64,000 bases of DNA. It comes from Amaranthus tricolor (Eukaryota > Streptophyta > Magnoliopsida > Caryophyllales > Amaranthaceae). Shown in pieces: positions 22,470 to 35,491 of the stretch. Numbering within the stretch: the stretch's first letter is position 1; every line of letters begins with the position of its first letter. A program made the translations under genes and the position numbers. The notes beneath the pieces are model-generated. The model was not told the origin of the DNA. It saw nothing but the letters and a program-made list of their open reading frames with translations, and ran no database searches. The stretch covers positions 38,684,019 to 38,748,018 of the forward strand of contig NC_080047.1 of the NCBI RefSeq assembly GCF_026212465.1, in the 5' to 3' direction.

Positions 22470-24986
22470 CGAAGACTCAAAGAATCAGAATACGCCATAA
22501 TCTTTCACAACCTCTTCCCTTCTCTCGAATACTCAACGACAGATCTGAAAATCGCCCCTTCCCGGATCACCGGCTCACCGACCGGTCACCAGTCATCGCA
22601 TCCTCCATCTATTCCCTTAACTTCTGTGGTGTGCAATTTCTCTTTTCAAAATCTATTTGATAATGTTTTCTTAATTTTTCAATTTGATTGTGGACTTATT
22701 CTTGTTTTCAGTCAAAGAATTTGGATTCTATCATCTTGTCACCGGCACAATTGATCTGAAAATAACGTAATTGCAAGGCATGCCTTTCTTCTTCATCATC
22801 GTCTTGTTTGCTTTTTCAAGTGTGTTGTTCAGTTATGGTGCTAGAATGTTCTAAACTGTGTCTGGGTTCTTTTCACTGAGTAATCAATTTAGTTAGGGTT
22901 TTTAATTGGGGGTTCTTGATCAATTTGTTGCTATTCTAGCTGTGAAGCCACAATTTGAGTATCCTGATTTTATGTATCGTTGTTTAGTCAGACTACTAAT
23001 CTTTGATACTGAAACATGACAATTGACATTTGCAAATGTGGTGTTTTAGGTGATTTTTACACATCTAAGAATTACAATTACAGTGCAATTTAAGCCCTTT
23101 AAATCCTTTGCTTTAACTCTTCTCCTGGAGTTGATGTTGATGAACTAATTTGTTAGATTTACATTTGGATATTTGATACGTAATACTTTTTAAGGATTAT
23201 ATAGCTGAGATGATAATAAAGTTTGGCGTAGGTGGAGAGTGTTTTTTATCCTCTATGTTTCTTTTCTGATGTATTGATGCTTCATAATAGTTTATAGATG
23301 TATACTGTAAGACATCACTTATATTACAACATGATTATTAATAGGATGTTGCCATGTTGGAAACTTTAGCTGAATTATGCTCAATTTAAGAATTACGACC
23401 CTGTGAACTAATCTTACAATCATACATAGCTCAAGAATTTATAGACCAACCAACAGGTTAATCTATTCGAGGTTCACTACTGGTTTGGGCTGCTATTTTA
23501 TTATGTGAAGTAAGACCAAAATGCATATTATCTACTATCAACCAAAATAATCAAAACCATTATAAAATTTTAATAATTGAAGTTTCATTACAACCATTGT
23601 GAAATTTTAATAATAGAAGTTTCATTATAGTTCTTTTATATTCATTGATAATATGTTCTCAATCGTCAATTGTGTTTTGTGGTATTTGTTGGAATTCAAT
23701 TAGAATGAAAAAAGAGAAAGGAATTCTTTGATTGAAGTTAATCAAATGATTAACGGGGTCTGAAATATCATATAATTAGTTTTGATTCTTTGTGATTGAA
23801 AAGAAGTACGTTTTATTATTTTAAATATGGATATAGTCCAAAATACAAAGGAGATAAAGTTTTGAATAATTGATGTTCTTGAATGATTTAGGAGGTTCTT
23901 GTGAAAAATCATTGATAGTGGGATAAAATATTGGTTGTTATATTAATTGATTAATTTGGTATTCTTGACAGGATTATCAGCTTTTTTTGAGGATTTTCGA
24001 TGTTGGGTTTGAATGTACATATTGATGTTTAATTGGAAATACTTGTCAAGAATTAGATGTAAGATGATTTAAGGTTCTAGAGGAATTATGAGTTCTTTAT
24101 GAGTATTTTCGATTATGCACTTGGATGACTACTTTTGTGTTTAATGAACTGTGTAATGGGGGTAATGGATGTGGTAAGCTTAGGATGTTGAACAAAGTAG
24201 ATTTGGTCATAAACTTTATTTTATAATGGTGAAGTGAGGATTAGAGTATGTACTATTGTGATGATTAGAAATGCTAAAACAAGAGTCTTAGTTAAGCTTT
24301 AGTTTTTAAGAGGAGATTTAATAAGTTGTATATCAGTATAGTAGTATCGAACACACCCTGGTGACGTTATGTTGTTGTCATGTTTCAGGATACGACCACG
24401 TCGAGGGTCCCTTCTAGTTGATTGTAGTGAATCGGTCTTGACCCCTTGAAGCGTCTTGTTTGGTGTGTAGTTGCAGTCTCTTAAAAAGGATGTGCCAAGA
24501 CTACCTTTCTTGAAAATTGTTTTACTAAATTACCTTTGATATTGAAAATTAATAAGTTGAACTTGTTGATTACTTATGCTGATATTGTGATATGGTGAAT
24601 GGATTGGACTCACGAGCTGGTCATTGACTGGGTAGAGGGAAAACATTTCTTACTCCCTACTTTTGAGGCGAATTGTCATTTAAATATTGACTAGCTTCAC
24701 CCGAGAGAGACATAGCCTTAGAGCTATAAGGTTCCTCTCAACTAGACTCCCAATGCGCACAAAGATCTAGGACTGATTTTGCTTTTAAATCTTTTATTTT
24801 GATTTATCATGTTTGTTCTGTTTTGAATTGCTTCTGCTCATTCAGTTGAAACTGACTCCTTTGTTGTTTCTATCTTTTAATTGCTTACAGATCGGTACCA
24901 TCCGGGAACGATGAGATAACAGAAGTGATTAGAGTATACCGTGAAGATATTTGAGATTTAAATTCTTTGGGTAGATAAACCCCGTG
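22470..24986 (+). other. 5' untranslated region and probable leader intron(s) of the U11/U12-48K gene
   Basis: No coding frame is seen. A CT-rich leader (about 22500-22630: CTCTTCCCTTCTCTCGAATA and a GC-richer stretch) is followed by AT-rich intron-like DNA. A good acceptor (GCTTACAG) lies at 24890, about 95 bp before the start codon. The exact leader exons are inferred. Confidence 0.45.
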
Positions 24987-27900
24987 ATGACTTGTTTTAC
25001 TCAATCAACCAGTAAGATGAGTTGTTACACTAACCCTAATTTCTCAAATCCCCAATTCAATTCAAGGCCACTTCAACCTCCTCCTCCACTGTTACCTGTA
25101 CCACCATTTCATATTCAGCCTCAAATTCCTCTTCCTGATGTACCTAATTCACTTTCTTCTCTCAAAACACTCCTCCAATCTTCAAACTCAACACTTCAGT
25201 ATCTTTCCTCCCAATTTCCTCAACTTTCTATCTCCTCCGGTGACCTGATCCAATGCCCTTCAAACCCTAATCATTGGATTCCCCCAAATTCCCTCTTTTC
25301 ACATTCCCTTAATTGCCCCTCTTCACTTGATTTGGACATTCTTTTGGATTCTCTCCAATACCCTAAAACCCTAAATTCTGAACAACATCTGATTCACCAA
25401 AACAAGTTTGTTCAGCCCCTTAACGATCCTTCCTTGGAACTTTGCTTCTGTCTCGACGATTATGTCGATTATGGATCTAATTTCTTTTACCAGGGTTGCC
25501 CCGGTGTTGTTAGCTCACTTAATGATGATGCAAGTAGGAAAATTTTTACCCTTCCTGGGATTTTATCGGTTGAGTGCGCAAATTTTGTAGTTAATTTTGA
25601 GAGGGAAAATGATGGGTTTCTGGAATTTAATGTTAAGATGCTTCCATCTGAGATTTGGGGAGTCCGACATGAGGTTGAGCTGTGGAATGATCATCCTAAT
25701 GAGTATTCATATAATGTTGTTAAGGCATTTTTGTGTATGGGTTGTGTGAATGAATGCGATTTGTTGACGTGGTTGATTTCGAATTCATCTCGTTTTGGTG
25801 TTGTGATTGATGTTTCCATGAGGGATCATATGTCTGTTCTGTTTAGAATTTGCTTGAAAGCAATGGTGAGAGAGGCTGCACATTCTCACGAGTCTGTGTT
25901 TGAGAGTGAGATGGGTGATAATGGTCCTAAATTGGATAGGAAGGCATCCATTTTCAAGTGTCCTGTTACTGTTGAAGCTCTGAGATGGTTGGTATCACAA
26001 TTGGCAATTTTGTATGGCCAAGTGAATGCAAAGTCTCTTGTTTTAGCAATGCTTAGACAACTTTTGTATGATGCAGCATCTAATGCCTCGTTTTTTCCTC
26101 TACACAAGAAACTTGAGCAGACTTCAGCCACTGAGGAAGAGACCTCAGGGGAGGCCACGAAGAATGAAAGGGATGATAGAACAGATAAAAGAATATTTAG
26201 CAAGTCTGTTTTTGTTTACCAAATAGCTGCAGCTATAGCTGCATTGCATGAAAGGTCATTGCTCGAAGAAAGAATCAGGGCACTACAGAATCCTGTGCCC
26301 CCTACTGCTTATCAAAGGTTTATTCATGTCATGTTATATATTTTTTGTGATGATAGCAATATAATAAGATGACTTTTTTATTACATAGTTGCATCAGTTT
26401 CTACTTAGTAGATTGTAGCCTCTTCTTAGCCTGCTTTTCATACTAAGTGATCTGATACTGATGTTTTTAAAGAACATAATTATGGTGGGTGAAGTGATAT
26501 ATGCTTCTAATAGATTTTTTGCCCTTGAAAGAATATTCAATTTTGTATAATTCTTTGTTTTAGGATGGTCCAATATCAAGATATTTCTAAGAAGGCTGAT
26601 GCAGAACGCCTTAAGCGTCCTGATTACAGACCATTACTTGAGCATTATAGCCTCCCTTCTCAAAGGCAACATAATCAGGTATGGTTTGCTGCCTGAAATG
26701 ATATTTTTTTTATGTTATGATTGCTTTAAGACCTTAATGTGTGGTATTAGAGGGTTCTTTTGTATCGGTATGAAACTTAGAACATAAATATATAAGTTGG
26801 AAAATAATGTGATACCTGATCAAAGTGTTGAATGATACAATAATAATAATATGAGAGGACCCTTCCAAGATATGAATTCCAAAGTTTGGGATGTAAACTC
26901 TAATGTGCAAAGGATGTCTTAGGCCCGCAACCACAAAGGAAGACTAATCCAAGGGGTGATTTACCTGAAAGTCCCTTTCACGCTCAAGTTAGTTTGGGAA
27001 CAATTGATAGAATAACATAACAGTGTAATAATGAATGCAATGCTTAATGTAAAATAGATGGAGAGTAGAATGTATCTAAAATTGTCTCCCTCCTAGTTTG
27101 ATAGGGAGGGTTCTTTATACTAGAAAAATCATGGGGAGGACAACGTGGATTTAGTTGGTTGTAGTTGAGAAGATGGAGAAGTGGTGATAGTGGGTGACAT
27201 GGGAGTAATGGGTGAGTATTATTGGTTTGCGTGTTGACTGGAATTAAGTAGGTAGGGTTTTGACTAGAAATAAGTAGTTAGGGTTTTGACCCTTTTTACT
27301 AGGTTTAGGGATTTGACCTGTTTTATGTTGACTTTGATGAATGTTGATTTGGATTTATTTGAGCCCATAACATTAGCCCTACCGTAAAGAGTGATAAAGG
27401 AAGGAATTTAATGTAGCGAGGGCTTCAGAAAACAATCATACCTGTGATGTGGATCAATAAAATGTTCGAAAGAAACCATACTATTAGGTTCGAGTAAGAT
27501 AATCTTCGAGCTCTTGCCTCGGTAGGCCTATGCTCGGTGGAAGCCCCATGAATTGTAAATTTTTGGCCTTTGAGCCATTGTTGATGATTCAACCTTGGAT
27601 CTACATATGATAATCCGACCTTTGAGCCAGATATGATGATTCGACCTTTGAGTCTGATACAATGATTCAATCTTTGAACTTGATATGATGATTTGGCCTT
27701 TGAGCCATTTCACTTTTGTTTAATTATTTGTACCCAACAGTCAATCACCCGGGATTTAGATAAGGAAACAACTAGGTGAATCCTTTGAAAGTAGTTTGAT
27801 AATATTTCGATTCATTTATTTGATTTGTCCAACCGTTTATCACCCAAGACTTAGATAAGGAATCATGCTAGGCGAATCCTTTGAAAGAATTGATGAATAT

Positions 27901-30900
27901 TCAAACATAGGTCCGCAGCATAGTTAAGAATTAAAATGGGCAAGACAACACCCCAGACATAGATTCGTGTAATAAGGGATTGATTTATCAAGCTAGGCGA
28001 TAGTGATACTCACTATGAATGCTTTGACAATTAACGCCCAAAATCACTCGTTTTGAGGCTTAATAAGAGTCCGAGTTATCAAGCTAGGTGATACTCGCGA
28101 TGAATGCGTTGACAAATAACGCCCAAAATAACTCATTTTGGGGCTTAATAAGAGTTTGAGTTATCAAGCTCGGTCTCGCTATGAATGTTTTGACAAATAA
28201 CACTTAAAATCACTCGTTTTGGGGCTTAATATGAGTCTGAGTTACCAAGCTAGGTGATACTTGGATGGATCGATACTTAAAACATAGAAGATAAATTGAG
28301 AACCAAAACAATTAATGGTCTAATACCACTTAGGCTAAAACCAATAAATTTGGTAACTAATAACCGCTTAGACTATGATTAATATAAATGGTTTCATAAA
28401 AATTATTTTAGCCCCTAAATTTGTAGATGAGGGCTAAAGGAGGGTCTGAATCACTTTTCCTTCGGATAAATTTCATACTTCGAATATTTTAGCCCTAACT
28501 TTGGAGTTGAGGTCTAAATGAAGGTTTGAATCACTTTCCTTTCGGACAAAACTCGTATTTAAAATATTTTGGCCCCTACTGATTTTTGTTTGAAAAGTTT
28601 TCACCAAAATCACAAGTCTTTTTAATCCATTGCTCACAAACTTTAATAAAAAGGCGGGGATTATGTTGAGCTTGTTGATCCATGACAGGGTTCTAGTCAA
28701 TGTCATAGAATATCACCGTATTTGCCCCAATAAGATTTATTCCAACACTTCCCTTACATATAGACAAATAAATAAAAATATTTTGGAATTCGTATTAAAT
28801 TGCTGCATCAAAGTTTGCCTAAACTCTGGTGGAGTAGATCTGTCCAAGCCCGTATATGTATACAAATTTATAAAAGCTTCCAATATATATCAAGCCTTTT
28901 TGTAATTTGAGTGAAGATTAATGCTCCTTTGATCTCAATCTCCTTAAGTAGAATAAGTAAACTGCTGGAGCTTTCTACAATCAAACTGATTGAAGGTTGA
29001 ATTGTGGGTTCTATTTGATTTCTTCATTGTAAGGAATTTTTTTGAGGATTTGTTGAGTGTATAATTATAAAATCTGGGTTATACTTGGTATACAAATTGC
29101 AAATGATTACAGGGAAATGGTGACGAATTGATTTTACTAAATACAAACTCGTAAGTTGATTGTGTTTTTTTTGGGGAGACATGACTTTTATGTTTGACGC
29201 CCAAATTGTTTCATTATGAAACTTAGGACATAAATATACGAACTCGTAAGTTGATTCATTTTTCCTTTTTTTCTTCCATTTCTTGCTCGTATTTTTTTCT
29301 TACTTCATCTAATATTATATAGTAATTTTTTTATTTAAATTTTCTGTTTTACTTTTGTTTCATTTTTAACTCCTTTTACTTATAATTAGTATATTTAAAT
29401 TTCAAAATTATACCCATTGTTTCGGAGTCACCTAAGGTGGCCGTCCATGTTCATGTTTCCATCTCACGTTCCAAATCGTATTATGCAGCAGCCTTGCAGG
29501 TAACAATGGGTGGTTATGCTTTGGTTCTAAGGAACAAAGATCACATTAGTACTTGTGATAACTCATTTGCCTTAAATTACAATAGTAAGGTCTTAGGTTT
29601 CATATGGTTTTTCTTGTGGACAGAAGCTCTTTTAAACTTTTGCTGTGGCTTACTGCTTGAGTTTCATTGAGAGTATTGGCTAGTATTACAGGCAACCTGT
29701 GGTGTTACCTTTTCTGATTATTATTCCTCTTGAAATGTTCTTATATGTATTTTGTGCTTAATATGCTTCCATACAGGGTTTATAGAGTCATTGCTGTAAT
29801 GGCTAAAACTGATAATGCTACAGGATTGTGGGATTTTGTGGATGCAATCGACCAAATTTGATGTATATGTGTAGACCTATTTCATTTGTCCCAAAACCCA
29901 GGTAGTTCAATTACAATATGACATAGATAGGATTACTATTCATTTTCAGTTCTTCCCCAATGGTTTAGGATAAAATTTTGGTGCTGATATTAAGCTTTCT
30001 CTTCGACAAACATTATCTTGGTGTTGTAATTTGCTAATTGTCTGTACTTCCTTTCACTGCTTGTAAACTTTAAGCTGGATTGTATCATGAAAATTTTCAA
30101 ACTTCTCTGCTGGTTAGGATACTAACAAGTTGAAGACTAGAGAAGAGTTATTGGCTGAAGAAAGGGACTATAAACGCAGAAGAATGTCCTATCGTGGAAA
30201 GAAGCTGAAGCGAACAACAAAAGAGGTAACACTTTCAACATTGGGCGATTTTATTGTGCTTTTCTTCTGCATATCTTGGGTTTCACAAATAGGATGGCAA
30301 AACTTGTTACAATACTGCTGTTGTTGTATGGCCATGTGTTGCTTTCATAATTAAGCATCAAAGAACAGTATTTAGACATGTAATCTTCTTATTAAACACA
30401 ATGTTCCGCTATCTCATTCTTTTGATATGGCCTTTGAGAGAGCCTTGGCATAAGTTTGCATATTATATTTCAGTACTTAAGGCCTCCAAATACGCTGCTT
30501 CTGCTTTTGCTTCTCAGCCATAGCGTTAGGTAAAATAAGCGATTGGTTTTCCATTGGGTTTCAGCTTCTAGAATTTCCTTGATCTAGAAAGAGTAGGGTT
30601 TGGAAGTTGCAATGTTGCCACTTAGGGTTTTCATTTTGTTCTTTTTAACAAAAATGAGTATTATTTGACAGCACGTGTACCTAGGCTTTTAGCCTTTAAT
30701 TATATTTATGCATCAACCCTTCGTTTTTCTCTCTGCCCCTCTCTCTGTCTCTCATGCGTGCACACTCACACATGAAACACCTGTCTTGTATAAATATTTT
30801 CAGATTCTAATGTAGGAGAATTATCCTGAATATGCCCATGCTTTGCTAATAATCCCACTTGAAAATTTTTAAATAATCCAATCTTTGTATACCTTTTGTT

Positions 30901-31848
30901 GCAAAGAACCGGTTACAACCGGTTACCTGAATATAAATTCTCACCAGCCTAAGAACCTTTCTTTGCCCTTCGCTCTTCGCGACAAAATGAAGGAAAATGT
31001 TGGATTATTTTAAATCTTTCAAAAGGTGGGATTCACATGAAGTGCGCAATAGCTTGGATTATTTAGGGCGAATTTTCCTTTAATGTATTACCATGATTTT
31101 TTTTTTTGATCTCATTACATAAATTTGGAACTGAGAGACTTGGAAGTAGATTACTGCTTTACAGTGCTTGGGAATTTTAACTATGATGTTTTATTTTTTA
31201 AATTTAAAGGTGATGAGGGATATCATAGAAGATTACATGGAAGCTATTAAGCAAACAGGAGGTATTGGAGCCTTCTCAAAGGGAGATGCAGAAGGAGCAA
31301 TGTCAACATTTAAGAATTCTACTGCTCTTAGTTCCACAAATCTGGAGACAAAGCATCACTTTCAAAATAATCAGCATGCTGGTGATAGGAAATTTATTGA
31401 TAAAGACTATTATCTTGTGGACAAAACTCCCATTGATCCTTCTCTTTGTAGGAAGGGGAAGGAATCTTATGATAGCGGAGATCTTGACAAACAAAGAACA
31501 GATAGGAATAGATGTTCAAGGGATTATCACTCTAGAAGCTCTAGTAGAGATAGAAGACACAACCATTCAAGGGAGTATAAAAGACACAAAAGGAACCAAT
31601 ATGTTTCGGAAAAGGATGAAGATGAACGATCTAAATTCAACTATTCTTTTCCTAATGATTCAGGCTGTTATGATAAGATTTCTCTGTGTTCTTCATCAAG
31701 TTCTCTTAGGAACCATTCTGGTTGGAAGCATAAAAGGAAGTTAGAATCTTCGGATACACATAGATGGGAAAGACATGAGAATGATGAATCAAGTTTGTTT
31801 AAAAGGGATGGATTTAGTGATAGATATGATCCTTCTGAAGCCGATTAG
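24987..31848 (+). CDS. SNRNP48: U11/U12 small nuclear ribonucleoprotein 48 kDa protein (minor spliceosome), four coding exons
   Basis: Exons 24987-26317, 26564-26678, 30118-30225, 31210-31848; all junctions are GT..AG and phases fit, giving 730 residues. The N-terminus is proline-rich. A CHHC zinc finger typical of U11-48K is at C90, H96, H106 and C110 (IQCPSNPNHW, FSHSLNC). In human U11-48K this finger binds the 5' splice site of U12-type introns in the U11/U12 di-snRNP. The middle and C-terminal parts carry the conserved segments REAAHSHESVFE, KTREELLAEERDYKRRRMSY, RGKKLKRTTKEV and MRDIIEDYMEAIKQTGGIGA. The tail is arginine/serine-rich (DYHSRSSSRDRRHNHSREYK). Translation starts at ATG 24987; the ATG at 25017 is an alternative. 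None of its introns has a U12-type donor. The second intron (3.4 kb) is swollen by repeats. Expected in the nucleus. Confidence 0.92.
27990..28260. repeat. Three tandem units of 81-91 bp, plus a partial fourth
   Basis: Units start at 27990, 28081, 28166 and (partial) 28247, each with AAGCTAGGTGATACTCG-like starts, TTTGACAAATAACGCCCAAAA in shortened or altered form, and GGGGCTTAATAAGAGT near the end. Confidence 0.85.
28406..28580. repeat. Two 80-81 bp tandem units, plus a partial third
   Basis: Starts TTTTAGCCCCTAA at 28406, TTTTAGCCCTAA at 28487 and TTTTGGCCCCTA at 28567, with a shared TGAATCACTTTCCTTTCGG motif. Confidence 0.85.
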
Positions 31849-33360
31849 CTCATTGGCAATCAGTCCACAAGGCAAAGTCCTAGTGCTCGCATGAAGATTG
31901 AGAAAAACATTCTGGATTCATTTTAAGGTTTGAAGCTTTGGATTTGTGGTGTCGAAGACTTGATGTTGCTTTGGCAGGTATGTAAAATCAGGTTTTAGCA
32001 TAATTCAATGGCTTTTGATTCATTTTTATTGTGAATGATTTCCTGTATTATGTTTTGACTTGCTTTATTGACAACATTTCTTTGTAGGAAGTCATTCAAG
32101 TTTCAACAAATTTTTTCTTTGTTCGTATCCTTCATTGTATCCTTTAGTACTTTTCTTTTGAGGCTATGATTTCTATTCATTGGTTTTTTGTTTTATGTCT
32201 TTTTTGATCTGCGTGATGTCGTTTCCCCTTCTTCGTTTCTTGCCTTTTTTTTTTAACAATATCTTATCTGATGTTGCTTCTTGTTTAGAGGGAAATGCAG
32301 TTGGCCGACAAAATGGTAAAGTGAAAGCATATTTATGTTGAGTTGATGTTTGCTACACATTTGATTCTTTTCTAATATATTACATTCAGCATAAATCGCT
32401 TTATATAATTGGCATGCAGTCTGAAGCATGTAATGGATCGAGTCATCCATAGATGATTAATGTTAGGTTTCGACACAATCTGTAGCAAAAGTATGTAAAT
32501 AGATGAATATGTATGAATGACGTTGAATGAATGTATTGATGAAATCGTAAATTAATTGTAACCTAAAAATGATTACAATACAATGTGATGATTCAAGCAG
32601 TTCATCTGCTTGTCCAATTTTATTACAAGATCATTGAATATTTCCCACCCTCCATCTCTTGTTATACTATTTTCTTAATCTTAAAACAACTACTTACTAA
32701 TTATTATCTACCAAGTAATTCCTATATTATCCCTTTACAGTTATCTATTAAGTAATCCCTATATTATCCCTTTACAGCATGAGCTGGCGCTCGTGCTGAT
32801 AATTTTTTTAAGGGATTTAATGGCACCTATGATTGTCAATTTAATGTGTTGTAGTTGTATAAATAAGATTGATGCACACCGTTGAAAATGGGATAGTTTG
32901 CAACGCATATTGTTCATACTTTCATTATATTGCTTGTTATTTAGTCTTGAAGTAATATGTCTTAATACTGATTTGTCTTGTAAATTGTCACCTCAAACTA
33001 TGAGATTTAATTAGTCATGTTGGATCCAATCTAGAAGGTGCAGTTTTTGTATACTCGATAGTCGGTTTTGGATGGGGTCACCAAGTTGTTGTAGTTATTA
33101 GGACTTTTATCGTAAAGATGCGGTTCATTGAGTCCTCCGTCAACAGTTTGGAAATGAACCAAGCGATTTGGAAATTTTGTGAAAAGTATCAAGTACTTTG
33201 TTATCTGGCCTAGGTTTATCACTTAGAACCAGGATTAAGAATAGTCTTAATAAGAACAATTGAATGATCGTTGTTTTTGAGAAGCTGATGTTTGCCATTT
33301 CTTCTCTCATTAACAGTTAGTCTATAGTTGTTGCTGAAACTATTGTTAACATCAAATTGA
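31849..33360 (+). other. 3' untranslated region of U11/U12-48K, then intergenic DNA with a possible decayed LTR
   Basis: The first several hundred bases are probably 3' UTR; a possible UTR intron has its donor at about 31978 and an acceptor near 32087. TGTTAGGTTTCGACACAATC at 32461 resembles the start of a copia-type LTR, compare TGTTAGGTTCC at 51934. No matching end or target duplication was found. A 37-bp direct duplication (ATCCCTATATTATCCCTTTACAG type) lies at about 32708-32778. Confidence 0.4.
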
Positions 33361-33369
33361 AAGGTGGTA

Positions 33370-35260
33370 AGGGAGTGGTCTTCAAATTGGACTTTGTAAG
33401 GCATATGATAGGGTTGGTGGGGACTTTCTAGATAGGGTAATGTCCAGAAAAGACTTTGAGATTCGATGAAGAAAATGGATGAAAGGTTGTCTGAATTTAG
33501 TTTCTTTTCATTGGTGATCAATGGTCGTCCTAGGGAATGGTTTAACTCAACAAGGGTCATAGACAAGTAGATGCTTTATCTCCCTATTTTTGGACTTTTA
33601 TTATCGAGAAGTGTGACACTATTTTTCTCTTGTCGGCTGATCGATAAAACTTTAGATATTTGGGAAAGTTTTTGGATTGAAAAATCAATAAGTCCAGTCT
33701 TTTAGGCATAAACATTAGAGGAGAATTGGAATATTTGGCTAATATGGTTGATTGTGAAGTAGTTAAATTTCCCATCACTTACCTACCTGTGTATACTTTT
33801 GGGAGCTAACCCTCGAAATACGATTTTTGAGCGCTTATTATTAAAGAGGTGTTGAGGAGGCTCGATGGATGGAAAAAGGCTAGTTTCACTTTAGGAGGTA
33901 GAATTTCAATCATCAAGTCTTGTCTTAGGAACATTCCTATCTATTTCCTACGAAATTGGATGTTTTTTAATGGAATTTGCTACGAAAGTTGTAAAATTAA
34001 AACCTTGTTGCTATCATATGGAAAAATTTTGAAAAATGCTACTATTCGGGTTTTGTAAAACCACCACGATGCTAACATATAAAATTTCCCGTGTATTTAT
34101 TAGGACTTCTATCGTAAAGATGACTTTTAAATAAGACCTGCAACAGTAAAGAGATGAACCAACAAAGTGTTGCGATTTGGGATTAAGCGATCCAGATGAT
34201 AAAAATATATAGTATCACCTGGAAAATGGCTTTGGAGATTTTCTCGTGAGCCGAATTCGTTGTGGCATCAACCATTCAATGTGAAATGCTTGCATGTTCC
34301 AGCTCTTCATATTTCAGCCCTTGAAGATTTTCTTAAGACATCATCCATTGGATAGAGACTTACAATCAGTGGCTGATCTTTTGTCTCTTCTCCATAACTT
34401 TCAAAGCTAGTCTCGAGAGACGTATTTCAAGCCCAAGCCATTAGAAATTAATGCCTATTTACTGTATTCTTAATGTCTACTTACATTATTCTTAATGCTT
34501 ATTTATAGTATCTTTAATGCTTACTTTTAACATCTTAAATGTCTACTTACATCATTCATCATTCTTAATGTCTATTTGCAATATTTTAAAAAAATATAAT
34601 GGATCAGCCCAATTAGAGACGGTCTCTCATTGTGTAACTTTCAACCCTCCTTAAACTTGGATTCCTTTCCATAACTTTCAACCCTCTTAAACTTGGAATC
34701 TAGAGTGTGGAATATTGACCCATCAAACAGTTTTCCATGTGCCTCCTATTCATGTCTGATCTCCTCTAACGCTCTTCTTCATTTTCAGCAAATAAAATCA
34801 AAGCTTTTATTTGGTTTGTAGCCAAAAGAAAATTGAATACTTTGGAGAATCTTCAAAAAAGAAGGCCAAATATGGCTTTGAATCCAAATATGTGTATTAT
34901 GTGTATGGAGGAGGGAGAGGACATTGATCATGTTTTCTTGCAGTGCAATTTTGCGTGAGACTTAAGGGCTAGGCTTTTTCAATTTGGAGGTTAATTATCG
35001 ATTGCTTTGAAAAAAATAAATAACTTTCTTAATACCTTTTATCGCGGTATAGGGTATAATGATGACATTAAGTCTTATGAAGCTGTGAGAGTCTTTCTAT
35101 CTTATGGACTACTTTGTTAGAATGAAAGAGAAGAACTTTTTGTGATTGATTTCTACTTTTGGATATTATTTAGAACAAGGGGAAATTCGTTGCATCACAA
35201 ACTTGTTTAGAAACAAACGTTGTGGGCTTCATATTATGGCTTAGAGGCTGCTTAGCCTTT
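33370..35260 (+). pseudogene. Relic of a LINE reverse transcriptase, heavily frameshifted
   Basis: Protein fragments in shifting plus-strand frames follow the order of plant LINE polyproteins. 33380-33430 gives VVFKLDF and the start of a YDRV-like segment. 33505-33540 gives SLVINGRPREWFNSTR, just before the RQGD region, which is damaged. 33735-33800 gives ELEYLANMVDCEVVKFPITY. 33860-33920 gives WKKASFTLGGRISIIKSC. 34220-34270 gives KWLWRFSREPNSLWHQ. 34795-34965 gives the zf-RVT motif (FIWFVAKRKLNTLENLQKRR, then MCIMCMEEGEDIDHVFLQC). Many stops and frame changes show it is old. A small MITE lies inside it. Confidence 0.8.
34405..34634. mobile_element. Small MITE with an internal minisatellite and a 10-bp target duplication, nested in the LINE relic
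   Basis: TAACTTTCAA occurs at 34395-34404 and 34635-34644 directly outside the element. The ends are inverted (GTCTCGAGAGACGT...AAGCCC on the left; complement of GAGAGACCGTCTC...TTGGGC on the right). The interior has about six units of 'AATGTCTACTTACATTATTC' type. A 10-bp duplication fits a Mutator-type non-autonomous element. Confidence 0.75.
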
Positions 35261-35491
35261 TTGACTTGTTGTCTACAACCCTTTCTGGCAATGCAACATT
35301 AGACAATGATCATGTCTAGTGTCTAGTCGGACGACATCATTAAATCTAAATTCCAATCATTTAACGCCATCAGAGACTTGCCAAGATAATTGGACGAATT
35401 ATTTCCCGTAAATTAAAAGTACTTTGAATTATTCTTATTTGAAACCAAGAGCAAGAATAAATTTATTTTCATCCGTTATTATACTCAACAC

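Larger units (their letters stand above)
26780..29235. mobile_element. Repeat-rich insertion-like block in the second intron of the U11/U12-48K gene
   Basis: A 23-bp near-repeat (ATGAAACTTAGAACATAAAT-type) occurs at about 26770 and 29217 and may bound an insertion. Inside are three families of tandem units: 27-bp units with 'CCTTTGAGCC' (about 27560-27712), 81-91 bp units (27990-28246) and 80-bp units (28406-28570). The composition resembles non-coding parts of LTR elements, but no LTR pair, primer site or protein could be shown. Confidence 0.35.

Noticed and set aside
29437..29670. Possible extra exon in the second intron of the U11/U12-48K gene
   Set aside because: Joining 26678 directly to 30118 keeps the conserved protein order; the frame at 29437 has no family similarity.
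31265..31744. 159-residue frame overlapping the last U11/U12-48K exon
   Set aside because: Shadow of the Arg/Ser-rich coding exon in another frame.
24987..31848. U12-type introns in the U11/U12-48K gene, as self-regulation
   Set aside because: All three coding introns start GTTTAT, GTATGG and GTAACA, none matching the U12 donor consensus (GT/AT followed by ATCCTT).
33219..33566. Minus-strand frame of 115 residues
   Set aside because: Antisense to the LINE reverse transcriptase relic, whose plus-strand motifs are recognisable.
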